DNA from: Sycon ciliatum
Taxonomy: Eukaryota; Porifera; Calcarea; Leucosolenida; Sycettidae
Reading direction: 5' to 3'
NCBI RefSeq assembly: GCF_964019385.1
Contig: NC_088654.1
Location: 4,757,097-4,821,096, forward strand
DNA: 64,000 bases
The translations under genes and the position numbers were made by a program. The notes beneath the pieces were generated by a model. The model ran no database searches. It worked only from the letters and a program-made list of their open reading frames with translations, and was not told the DNA's origin. Below, in pieces: positions 44,899-54,359 of the stretch. How positions within the stretch are numbered: the first letter of the stretch is position 1; each line of letters starts with the position of its first letter.

Positions 44899-45160
44899 TT
44901 GGTAATTGCACCGATATCATTCACATACATTAGAAAAAGCAGGGGCCCCAGAATTGATCCCTGGCGGACACCAGAACACACGCGTTCAGGGTGGGACAAT
45001 TGACCCGAGTATATATTTTTGATATCATATTTTCAAGGATTCTCCTGAGGCGAATGGATGCCTATCAAAGGGAAAGCAAGTCAAGGTGGCTGTTATGAGA
45101 GAGGGAAGAAGGGACATGACAAGGTGAAATAATCACATTATTACTTTCTACACAAACCTA

Positions 45161-45320
45161 GTCACGTGACAAAGACGTGCAGCTACGTCTTTGTCACATG
45201 ACAAAGACGTGCAGCTGCGTCATTGTCACGTGACAAAGACGTGCAGCTACGTCATTGTCACGTGACGAAGACGTGCAGCTACGTCATTGCCACGCGACAA
45301 AGACGTGCAGCTACATCATG
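45161..45320 (+). repeat. Five tandem 32-bp units with CACGTG and ACGTCA motifs
   Basis: Units start at 45161, 45193, 45225, 45257 and 45289. The consensus begins GTCACGTGACAAAGACGTGC and ends AGCTACGTCATT. Each unit has an E-box-like palindrome (intact in most) and a CRE-like TACGTCA. No adjacent gene is recognised. Confidence 0.9.
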
Positions 45321-45575
45321 GTCAGGGCACGGACACATTATACCAAAATTCTGAGAGCTTACTTCAATTTGCTAGTAATACTTGGTGGGACGTTTCTGCA
45401 GTCATTGCATCTAAAGTGCAACTGGGCGTAAACACCACCAAACCCTGCCTGCAAATATTGAAAAGGAAGGACACAAATGAAACAAAGATAGTATTGTGGT
45501 TAAGAGTCATTGAAATTTTGTGAAAATAACGTCCATTGGACTGTATCGATTGGACACAAACCTTACTACGTTGCT
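45321..45575. other. No gene recognised
   Basis: Short unrelated frames only, up to the (TG)n tract. Confidence 0.5.
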
Positions 45576-45576
45576 T

Positions 45577-45632
<56 letters not shown>

Positions 45633-45758
45633 TGTGTGTGTGTATGTGTGTGTGTGTGTGCGTGCGTATATATGTGTGTGTGTATGTGTGTCTGTGTGTG
45701 TATGTTTGTGTGTGTGTGCATGCGTGTATATTTGTGTGTGTGTGTATGTATGTGTGTT
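45576..45758. repeat. (TG)n-rich microsatellite
   Basis: TG/TATG repeats with interruptions. It lies directly before an RTE 3' fragment. Confidence 0.95.
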
Positions 45759-45761
45759 TTC

Positions 45762-45912
45762 GGCTTCCACGAGATGTGAACCCGGCACGTGGCACGCCGA
45801 CATTGACTCTCTGACCCTGTCTCTGGCTCCCTGCCACAAGAGAGTGACGAGGCCCACTTGCGCAGTCAAGCTATAGTGGTGGTAGTATGTGTGTGTGTGT
45901 GTGTGTGTGTGT
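45762..45912 (+). pseudogene. RTE 3'-end fragment followed by (TG)n
   Basis: The end TCTGGCTCCCTGCCACAAG, CAAGCTATAGTGGTGGTAG then (TG)n at 45888-45912 parallels the 3' end of the next copy (CTCTGGCTCCTTCCGGAG, CAAGCTACAGTAGTAGTAG then (TG)n at 49400). It is therefore a short 3' fragment of the same family. Confidence 0.6.
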
Positions 45913-48900
45913 TATCGTCAGGTAGACCTCTGCAGACTGAGAATTTCACTCGTGGAGAAGGAGTCGCTGTCTTGTTGAGGCGGCGTGCCTGAGCGGCGTT
46001 TGAGCGCGGAGGCTCTCAGCAAAGTGCTGTCTCGTCCAGACTTATGACAGGTAAGTTGAAGTTTCCTCTGTGTGCTGGCACCCAGCGGCAGTGCTCTGCT
46101 GAGAGATCCTCTATGTAGGTACATCTGGTTGTTTGTTATGCACCCACGTCCTGGGCCAGTCGATCAGTGAAGGACGCCTTCTATGCAGATTTGCAGCAGG
46201 CTGTCATGGCTGTTCCTCTCTCAGATCATTTGATCGTCCTTGGGGACTTCAACGCACGTGTGGGTTCTGCTGTTGAGCCTCAGTCTAGTTCTGGTTTGTG
46301 GCGGGATGTCCATGGAGGCTTTGGCATTTGTGAGCGCAATGATGCTGTGATGGAGTTGTCGGGTTTCTCGTTACGCAATAATCTGACCATCTGCAACACC
46401 CATTTCCGGAAGAGGATGATACATCTGGCTACGGGGCGGCACCCGAAATCCCAACGTGGGCATTGTATTGACTATGTGCTTGTCCGTGTAAGTCAAAATT
46501 TAATGCAGTATGTTGTGGACACCCATGTGATTCGCGGTGCAGAGTGTAGTATTGACCACAATCTCTTGTGTATGACTTATTGCATGCCGGGGAGGATTGT
46601 GCCCGGCCGAAATCAGAATCAAAAGCGCAGGAAACGGCGGTTTGCGGTTCGGGAGCTGCTGACTGTGCCAGGTATGACTGACGAGAAGCGGGAGTTAGTC
46701 GAGTGCACCCGAGCGGAGTATGGCCACTGTCTGTCTGGTGGCTTGGAGAGCTTTGATGCTGGCGGACTCATCGAGGAGCAGTGGTCCTGTATTGAGACGG
46801 CTATAACGTCATCAGCTAAGGCTGCGATTGGGCATGAGTGGCGTAGCAGTCCTGACTAGTTTGTCCAAAGTGCGGCCACATTGGAGCCCATTCTCAATAT
46901 TCAGAATGGGTTATATCGTAAGTGCCACTCTGGTTCCCGGGCGGATTTGGTTGCCTACAGGGAGGCCCGTGGTGAGGCCCATGCGGCTGTTCGTTCCGCA
47001 AAGGAGAGCTGGCTCAGTAAACAAGCTGACATTGTAGAGGCTGAGCGGTTTAATACGAAGAGTGCCTGGGCTGCCAGTCGGGCGATTCAGCGATGCTTTG
47101 GGGGCATCACACCCATAAAGGTGTGATCCATCCGTGACATCGATGGCATTGTATGCACGTCGTTGCAAGCCATCTCGTCTAGGTGATAAGAGCACTTTTC
47201 AAACGTCCCTAATATCAGGAGCCTCTATGACTTGGACGTTTTCAGTACGCTGGAGGTCAGGCCCGTCGACGAGGAGCTCGCCATCCCTCCATCTCCTGAG
47301 GAAGTTGGTCGAGCAATACGTGCAATGGCTAATGGCAAGGCAGCTGGCGCATCAGGGATCCTGCCCGAACTTGTGAAGTATGGCTCCAGTGAGCTGCATG
47401 AATGTTTGCTGGCCTTGCTTTTGGCTGTCTGGTCCTCAGGTGGGGTTCCTCAGGAGTGGCGGAATACCCAGCTGGTGCCAATCCCAAAGCGTGGTGATCT
47501 ATCGCTCTGTGACAATTGGCGTGGGATTTCTCTTTTGGAGGTGGTGGGCAAGATGGCTGGTCGCTTGATACAGAACCGCCTTCAATCTAGAGCCGAGCAT
47601 CTCCTCCCGGAGTCTCAGTGCGGATTTCGACCTAACCGTGGCTGTGCTGATGCTGTGTTTACTGTCTGGCAACTGGTGGAAAGGCATACGAGCATCGTAC
47701 AAAAATATTTTGTATCTTCGTGGACTTCAGAAAGGCTTATGATTCCGTGCCTAGGGCTGCGCTGTATCGTGCTCTTTCTGTCCTTGGTATTCCTCCGACT
47801 CTCCTCAAGGTCATTGAGTCATTTCATGATGGCATGGTGGCGGAGGTGCGTGTGCCTGGAGGTGTCACGGATGAAATTCGTGTGGAGAACGGCCTGAGGC
47901 GGGGTGTGTAATGGCCTCAATCCTCTTTAACCTCTATCTGGCTCTGGTGGTTGAACGTTGGCGGTCTGTTCTCGCTGATCGTGATCCAGACATTGGCATC
48001 CAATTTCACTATCGCTTGGATGGCCAGTTATTCAACCCGGCACGACGAACCCGTACCTATCGGCAGACCGCTGTTGTTGATGTTGAGTATGCGGACGATG
48101 CAAACTTTGTAGTTGGTTCGCGGGAGCATGCTGTGTTGGCCTTGACGGCGTTCCAGGATGTTTCTGCAGAATTTGGCCTCACTGTGAGTATACCCAAGAC
48201 CAAATTTATGGTGGCTGGTGTTGGTGTTACTGCAGTCGACACTGCTGGCATTCCGCTTCATGGACAGGTGGTGGAAAGTGTTTCCTCCTTTTGTTTATCT
48301 GGGTTCTGTCATCACTCCGGATGCGCGTTCTGCAGGAGACGTGTCGAGGCGTTTGTCACTCGCCTCGCGTGCCTTTGGATCGCTCCAGGATGTGTTTGCT
48401 AATCGTGATCTTTCACTCCATGTGAAGCGCCGATTGTATAACGCCTGTGTGATGACAGTGTTACTGTACTCTTCGGAGTGCTGGTGCCCTTTGCAGGGTG
48501 ACCTCCGGCGCCTCGATAGCTTCCACCAACAATGCATACGTAGCATCTTGTGTGTTTCGCGAACACAACAGTGGAAGGAATGCATCACCAATGAGCAGCT
48601 CCGAGAGATGTGGGGTGATCCATCGCTGCTATCCTCCCGGCTTCGGAAGCGGAGGCTTGAATGGCTTGGCCATGTGGCCCGCATGCCGGATGTTCGTCTG
48701 CCCAAGCAGCTGTTGTTTGGCTTCCTACCGTCACCTCGGCCTGCGTGTGGTCCCCGTCGTCGCTGGATGGATGTGATTTCGGCTGATCTTCGGCACATCG
48801 GCATTGACCATCTGGCTTGGTATGGGATTGCTCAGGATTGGTCTGCCTGGCGGGTGTCTGCCGTTGAGTCGAGCCTCGGCGGTCCTTCCCATGACCAATC

Positions 48901-49324
48901 TCAACGGGTGGACTGTCTTATCTGCCACCGTTCGTTTCGTCGGCCAGGTGACAAAGCAAGACACAAGTGTAGCGCAGAGCGAAGTCTCCCCATCCAGGAT
49001 CAGCGTGGTGCGGTGCAGTGTGGTATATGCAGGAGGTGGTTTCACTCTCGTGGTGGCTTGCGTGTACATCATTGTTTGCCCCTGGAACCATCGGAAGCGT
49101 CCGCGCCGGCATCACCTATTCCGCTTAACGTCCCAGCTTCTCTCTTGAGTGTGACATGCAATCGGCAATTCAAGTCAGTGCCTGGTTTCACACGTCACAA
49201 GTGCGACCGTGGCCATCGAGCAACCGAGTCTGATAGAGCGTCATATGGTGTTCGCTGTTCTCGCTGCAGCCGTCAGTTCCGTCGACAGAGTGACCTGAGT
49301 CTTCATCTCCGTTTCTGCTCCTGA
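45913..49324 (+). pseudogene. Zinc-finger RTE retrotransposon, copy 1 (frameshifted)
   Basis: The order is: endonuclease (LVVCYAPTSWAS near 46130, VLGDFNARVGS near 46235, GHCIDYVLVRV, CSIDHNLLCM), RT (SGILPELVKYG near 47350, DFRKAYDSVP near 47720, EYADDANFVV near 48085), the RTE-like GHVARM motif near 48670, and a C-terminal extension with four C2HC fingers. The last frame, 48218-49324, is open for 368 codons. Breaks occur near 46859, 47125, 47740, 47910 and 48290, so the copy is inactive. The extreme N-terminus of the endonuclease is missing, which suggests a 5' truncation close to the preceding (TG)n tract. Confidence 0.85.
48900..49324 (+). other. C-terminal zinc-finger array of RTE copy 1
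   Basis: Four fingers follow the RT: CLICHRSFRRPGDKARHKC, CGICRRWFHSRGGLRVHHC, a third (CNRQFKSVPGFTRHKC, first Cys less clear) and CSRCSRQFRRQSDLSLHLRF ending with Cys. The pattern is C-x2-C-x12-H-x(1-3)-C. This many fingers at the end of an RTE-like protein suggests nucleic-acid binding, possibly target recognition. Confidence 0.8.
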
Positions 49325-49397
49325 CAATGACTCTGGCTCCTTCCGGAGTGGTGTGACCCTTGTGGCAACCAAGCTACAGTAGTAGTAGAAGTAGTAG

Positions 49398-49399
<2 letters not shown>

Positions 49400-49457
<58 letters not shown>
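49400..49457. repeat. (TG)n microsatellite between two RTE copies
   Basis: Pure TG repeats. It is preceded by the (AGT)n tail of copy 1 and followed without a gap by RT codons of copy 2. Confidence 0.95.
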
Positions 49458-49458
<1 letters not shown>

Positions 49459-50263
49459 GTCTCAGTGGGGCCTAACAGTCAGCACGGCCAAGACCAAAGC
49501 TATGGTGGTGAATGGTGTCGATCCGCCTGGGGTTCGTCTGGACTCTGGAGGGGACATTGAGGTGGTGGAAAATTTCACCTATCTTGGCAGCACCATCAGT
49601 GGCAGCGGTGCCCTTGATGATGAGGTTCGGGCAAGACTTGCCAAGGCATCTCGCGTGTTTGGTTCCCTGCAGAGACCTATCTTCCAGTGTGGATGTCTCT
49701 CCGTTGCTATCAAGAAACTAGTTTATCAAGCCGTTGTACTCACTACACTGTTCTATGGTGCGGAGACTTGGGCCGTGAAAGCCACCCACTTGCAGCAGTT
49801 CAACACCTTCCACCATGCTTGCTGCCGCGTCATCCTTGGTGTTTCCCGGTCCAAACAGTGGCAGGAGAGGATTTCCACCGAAGAGATTGCGCAGAGGATT
49901 GGGCTGCCTGCGAACATTGATGACCTGATTCGCTGCCACCGTCTTCGTTGGCTAGGCCATGTTGCGAGGATGGCTTCGGGCCGCTTGCCGAAACAGGTTC
50001 TCTTCGGGGAGCTCTCAGCAACCCGCCCTCGCCATGGTCCCAAGAAGAGGTACCGGGATGTCATCAGCGCTGACTTGAAGGAGGCAGAGATCTCGGATAG
50101 GGGCTGGTATGACGCAGCTCAGAACCGCGCAGATTGGAGGCAACTTACACAGCATCGTCGCGCTCCTGTGCAGAGGGTGGACACATTCCCCTGCCCCTGT
50201 GGTCGCGTTTTTGGTCGGTCGGGAGACCTCAAACGCCATGCAAGATATTGCTCAGCTCGCTAG
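49458..50263 (+). pseudogene. Zinc-finger RTE, copy 2 (5' truncated)
   Basis: One open frame starts immediately after the TG tract with LSQWGLTVSTAKTKAMVVNG, then FTYLGSTISGSGALDDEVRA, FYGAETWAVKATHLQQF, LRWLGHVARMASGRLPKQ and, at the end, CPCGRVFGRSGDLKRHARYC followed by a stop at 50261. It is the RT thumb and C-terminus with one finger. The frame from 49458 is intact, but palm and endonuclease are missing. Confidence 0.85.
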
Positions 50264-50312
50264 CTATCATCGCCTTACGGCGATGGGCGTCCAAGGTCCA
50301 AGGTCCAAGGTG
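50264..50312 (+). other. RTE 3' end with terminal hairpin
   Basis: ATCGCCTTACGGCGAT (50269-50284) forms a stem, followed by GGGCGTCCAAGGTCCAAGGT and a short GTGTGTTG tail. The same arrangement with different stem bases occurs at 51149 and 52551. Confidence 0.7.
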
Positions 50313-51130
50313 TGTGTTGTATATTTTTATTTATTGTATTCACGCAGTGAAAGAAGGGCTCAACACTCTAAACTCAACACTCACGGCAAGTTTAGTCTAG
50401 TCAAGGGGCCCTTGGACGAGTCAATACTCACTCAACGAGTATCAATGTTAGCAGCGTAGAGTTCTATTGGTGGACGGGGCATTGACTGTACATGTATTTC
50501 TGCACGCGATCTGCATACGAGCAGCGGTTTAAACCCGTAAAAATCAGCAGTCAGCGGGTTGCAAGGCGCAATTAAAAAAAATGCAATAAAACAAGATGGT
50601 AGGTTGTAGGACGGCACAGGAGTGGAAATAACTGTTCGGCAAATCTCTGCCACGAGGTCACGAGCAATACTTCACAATACGAAAAAGGGGAATTAAAACT
50701 GATACAGAAAGAGATCGATTGACACTTGAAGGTTCTGAAATGGTCCATAATATTATTGAAGAGGTGCACGCGTTGACGACTCGGATATGGTTGCAAAAGT
50801 ATGCTGCCACTGGTATTGGCATGTTCAAGTAATGGCGTGGAGATCACGGTGTACGCATGGACAACTAGCCGCCCAATCTCCACGACGGGTAGCTCTCAGC
50901 AGATCCAGTAGAGCATGGGAACCAGCACGCGGGGTTACAGTAGGTCAAGGTTGTGCCTTCACAAGAAAAAAAAAGAAAAAAATGGAAAAATGAAAAATAG
51001 GGATTCACTGGCCAGAAAAAGTCACTTCAAACAGCTGTGTGGTGGATACCAGGCTAAAAATAGTGGCGGTCAATTCATCAGCCTTGCAAGCTGTTGAATG
51101 GTGTAATCCCAGCACAAGTTGCTATGTCTA
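50313..51130. other. No gene recognised
   Basis: Short unrelated frames; an A-rich stretch lies at 50967-50998. Nothing supportable. Confidence 0.45.
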
Positions 51131-51186
51131 ACATGGCTGTTCGCTATCATCGCTCCCGCGATGGGCATGTCTGAGGTCTGAGGTGT
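51131..51186 (+). other. RTE 3' end fragment with hairpin
   Basis: GCTATCATCGCTCCCGCGAT (hairpin 51149-51162) then GGGCATGTCTGAGGTCTGAG and GTGTGTG. It is joined directly to an RTE 5' end. Confidence 0.65.
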
Positions 51187-51990
51187 GTGTTGTTCTCTGC
51201 TCTGGTGGAGGACGGTTGCACGTTTGGGCTCTTGTTTCTGGTGGCCTCCGTCCGTGCTTGTTCTCGCCGTTGTCGACGGCCTGTGGACACCACAGGCCGT
51301 CCAGGCCAACAGTGCCTGAGGTAGGGTCTTCATCGACCGGAGACCTTGTCGGATAGTTACGATGCCGACACTCTCCTCGTTGCCCCCACCTTGGAGTCCT
51401 TCGCGAGGCCATGCAAGCCCGCGAGTGGAACAAAATACCGCACGAAGACGACGACTTGGAACGACTCTGAGCATTGGCTCATGGAATGTTCGCTGTGTTG
51501 TGGAGAGTAATGGACCAGTTCAAACGGCAGCCGTGAGAAGAATCGTGTCCGACGATAAGAAAATCTTTCAAATAGTTGAACATCTTGACAATGTGTGTGT
51601 TCTCTGCTCTAGTGGAGGACGGTTGTACTTTTCCGGGCTCTTGTTTCTGGCCTCCGTCCGTGCTTGTTCTCGCCGTTGTGGACGGCCTGGGGTGTCCCCA
51701 GCCATCCAGGCCAACAGTGACTGAGGTAGGGTCTTCATCGACAGGAGACTTGGTCGGGTAGTTACGATGCCAACACTCTCCTGGTCGCCCCCACCTCGGA
51801 GTCCTTCGCGAGGCCTTGCAATCCCGCGAGTGGAGCAAACTACCCCACGATGACGACGACTTGGAACGACACTGAGAATTGGCTCATGTAATGATCGCCC
51901 TGTTGTGGAGAGTGATGGACTAGTTCAAGCGGCAGCCGTGAGAGGAATCGTTTCCGATGATAAGCCAGATCCATAGCTGTCAGAGATGGC
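51187..51990 (+). pseudogene. Two head-to-tail RTE 5' ends
   Basis: A 5' region of about 400 bp (from TTCTCTGCTCTGGTGGAGGA) occurs at 51187-51590 and again at 51598-51990. The first contains the start of an endonuclease frame (LSIGSWNVRCVVESNGP near 51470). Both end near a TCCGA(C/T)GATAAG block. They are 5' starts lacking the rest of the element, joined through a short TGTGTGTG at 51593. Confidence 0.7.
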
Positions 51991-52550
51991 TCTCTCTCAA
52001 GCATGGTCCCTGAGTCGCTGGCCTACTAGTAGTACCTGTATCTCGCTCTCAGCGGACTGCCGTCACTCGTCGTTCCATATTGTCGGCCCCGCAAGGAGAC
52101 ACGTGACCGTAATGGCAGTGTTTACCAGGACCAGGTGCATGTGTGTGTGAGCGCGCCCGTGCGTGTGTGTGTGTATGCGATCAGGAAGCACCACTTTCGG
52201 TGGCTTGGTCATGTTGCACGGATGAAGGAGACCCGGCTGACCAAGCAGATGCTGTTCCGTGAACTGCCCTGCAAACGCCTGCAACATGGTCCCTAGAAGC
52301 GCTGGCGGGATGTTGTGCCCTCGGACGTTACTGTCATCGGTTTACCTGAAGCTGACTGGTATGACGCAGCGCAAGAGAGATCCACCTGGTTTCAGTGTTG
52401 TCGACCGAGGGTCGAAAAGGAAGCCGCAGACATCCCGTGCCCCAACTTCCGCTGTGAAAGAGTGTTCCGTCGTCCTGGTGACCTCAAGCCGCATGCGCTA
52501 TACTGCAGATTTAGGGTTTAGAGCCTCAGCGCGAGGACACCATCGCTATC
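51991..52550 (+). pseudogene. Zinc-finger RTE, copy 3 (C-terminal fragment)
   Basis: After a (TG)n-like tract at 52138-52177 the sequence encodes FRWLGHVARMKETRLTKQM, then from 52315 DWYDAAQERSTWFQC and a finger reading CPNFRCERVFRRPGDLKPHA with the final Cys in ALYC, before a stop at about 52521. One frame change lies near 52300. Confidence 0.75.
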
Positions 52551-52670
52551 ATTGCCACGGCAATGGGCGTTCAAGGTTCAAGGTGCGTGTGTACGTGCGT
52601 GTGTGTGTGTGCGTGTGTGTGTGTGCGTGCGTGCGTGTGTGTGTATGTGTGTGTGTATGTGTGTGTGTGT
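52551..52670 (+). repeat. RTE 3' hairpin followed by (TG)n
   Basis: ATTGCCACGGCAAT (52551-52564), then GGGCGTTCAAGGTTCAAGGT and a TG/CG-rich microsatellite to about 52670. Confidence 0.8.
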
Positions 52671-53536
52671 GAACATGCCGGCACAATTACTACTGCATTA
52701 CTTAAAATTTTGTCTCCTCGCCGTCTTTTCGTATACACCAAATCATTTATTGTTTGATAACAAATACCACAGCCTGGAATTTCCTGCAGACCAGGCGCGT
52801 ATGATTTCTCCCACACTCATAATAGTGCGATCGAAAATGGTACTTGTATGTGGTGATACCGTGAACAACAAAAAATTCCATGGGTTCGCGTACAGGGCAG
52901 CAAGAACAAGGAGTCGTACAACTCCCTGGTCAAGAACCACCTTCTTTCCGCTTCCGTGGGACGCCACCTCCATGATCAGGCGTCAGATACGGCTCCTAAA
53001 CGGTGGGGGAGGATAGATCAGATCCACCAACCAGAGGCCAAAGGCCTCAATCCCATTTGCCACAAAAAACGTCAACAAAGGGAGAAGAAAATCAACGCCG
53101 ATAAAACCACCGGCTACTGTCACGAGACGAAGTGTACACATGTACATGTATGTGTGCAAAAGAAGTATATGAGAAGTAGTCACTGTTTCGGCATTGTAGC
53201 ACAGTACCATGACCCCACTGTTGTTGGATACTCAATGTTTCACGATCTAGGTGGAGCCACTAGCGCTATCTTTCTAAAGTGCTAATTTGTCAATGCTCTG
53301 ACTGCCAAGGTGCCAGTTTTTAAAAGGATATACTAGTTGCCTTGTTATCCACCATTGTGCTCGACTTGAAAAGTAATGTTACGAAAGGCCTAGACGAAAC
53401 TATTATGGCCTCTGCGCTTCATGTGCTGATTTACGTTCCTCAAACCAAGAATATGTTCACACCTAATACTGTAAACTGAACACCCACTTGAATGATTTTT
53501 GCCTGTGCGCATCAGTCTGCCCACGTGCATCCCTCT
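52671..53536. other. No gene recognised
   Basis: No coding or repeat structure that I can support. Confidence 0.45.
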
Positions 53537-53695
53537 CCGTGAGTCAGTGTCGCTCCTGGACGGTGAGACAGACGTCGAGGTCCCTCGGTCATTCGCAACG
53601 CTGTCCACTTCGTGAACACCAGATAGCAGCGTGAGTCAGTGTCGCTCCTGGACGGTGAGACAGACGTCGAGGACCCTCGGTCATTCGCAACGCTG
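53537..53695 (+). repeat. Two tandem copies of a unit of about 94 bp
   Basis: GTGAGTCAGTGTCGCTCCTG to TTCGCAACGCTGTC occurs at about 53538 and 53632 with one or two differences. It is part of the left border of the Penelope-like element. Confidence 0.75.
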
Positions 53696-53922
53696 TCACC
53701 TCCAAACCAACTAGTCGCAAGCCCGCGCTGGGCACAACAGTACGAAGTAGTGGTTGCGACTTCTGCGATGATTTGTAAGAAAGGGTTTGCTCCCCACACC
53801 GGAGCTCGCGCTATTCCGCCGACTTTACTTGACACTTGACTGACTAACGACTGCCATCTAGAGCACATGAGAAGTCCGTCGAACCTTCGACTCGGCAAAC
53901 CTGCAAGAAAGCACCACTCCCT

Positions 53923-53968
53923 GCTCAATACACAGTGTTTCGGGGAATTCACCCCTCATCAGTTGAGC
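53923..53968 (-). ncRNA. Hammerhead ribozyme, left arm
   Basis: On the minus strand: stem I GCTCAA, core CTGATGA, stem II GGGG-TGAATT-CCCC, core GAA, stem III ACA-CTG-TGT, cleavage base A, stem I TTGAGC. All conserved core bases are present. Identical to the right-arm copy. Confidence 0.85.
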
Positions 53969-54158
53969 TCGAGTAGGCTGAGGAAGAGTGTGCCCGAAGA
54001 GCACCACTTATATAGTGCTCTCCAGGCACAAACATCACCGGGTGTTTGTCGCGCTGGAAACGGAGCGTCTCTGTAAGTTTGTATCCTGGTGATGTTTGTG
54101 CCTGGAGAGCACTATATAAGTGGTGCTCTTCGCGCACAATCTTCCTCAGCCTACTCGA

Positions 54159-54204
54159 GCTCAACTGATGAGGGGTGAATTCCCCGAAACACTGTGTATT
54201 GAGC
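54159..54204 (+). ncRNA. Hammerhead ribozyme, right arm
   Basis: Stem I GCTCAA (54159-54164) pairs with TTGAGC (54199-54204). The core is CTGATGA (54165-54171) and GAA (54186-54188). Stem II is GGGG/CCCC with a 6-nt loop. Stem III is three pairs with a 3-nt loop, and cleavage is expected after A54198 (a GUA site). The minimal type I form with a very short stem III is the form known from Penelope-like elements. Confidence 0.88.
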
Positions 54205-54359
54205 AGGGAGTGGTGCTTTCTTGCAGGTTTGCCGAGTCGAAGGTTCGACGGACTTCTCGTGTGCTCTGGATGGCAGTCGTGAGTCAGTCAAGTGTCAAGT
54301 AAAGTCGGCGGAATAGCGCGAGCTCCGGTGTGGGGAGCAAACCCTTTCTTATAAGAAAA

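Larger units (their letters stand above)
43105..44902 (+). mobile_element. Non-autonomous LTR retrotransposon with captured gene, TTGG duplication
   Basis: LTRs at 43109-43445 and 44563-44898 begin TGTAGTATCC and end CTGTTACA or CTGTCACA, differing at a handful of sites. The flanks are TTGG (43105-43108 and 44899-44902). A primer-binding site TGGTGGCAGCGGTG at 43447 fits the 3' end of a tRNA-Leu. A purine tract AGGAAGGGAG precedes the 3' LTR. The 1.1-kb interior has no protease, RT or integrase. It holds a short gag-like start (43501) and a captured coding sequence (43539-44080). Mobilisation must come from another element. Confidence 0.9.
42825..45010 (-). pseudogene. CR1-like RT fragment split by the LTR element
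   Basis: The left piece (43104 down to 42825) encodes SLYADDTTLLASHRS and MRRWTLRPNSAKTE. The right piece (45010 down to 44903) encodes VRQGSILGPLLFLMYVND. They are consecutive RT motifs, and the frame would be continuous if the LTR element and one TTGG were absent. Both outer ends are truncated. Confidence 0.85.
53777..54351. repeat. PLE pseudo-LTR inverted repeat pair
   Basis: Left arm 53777-54042, right arm 54085-54351; a few mismatches (for example GTGCCCGAAG against CTTCGCGCAC). Each arm contains one hammerhead ribozyme motif, in opposite orientations, and TATATAAG/CTTATATA sequences. Confidence 0.9.

Noticed and set aside
45364..45876. Thr-His and Cys-Val frames near 45600
   Set aside because: They are translations of the (TG)n microsatellite.
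54085..54351. PLE arms as TIRs of a DNA transposon
   Set aside because: The arms contain hammerheads and adjoin a GIY-YIG type PLE protein, so they fit pseudo-LTRs better.
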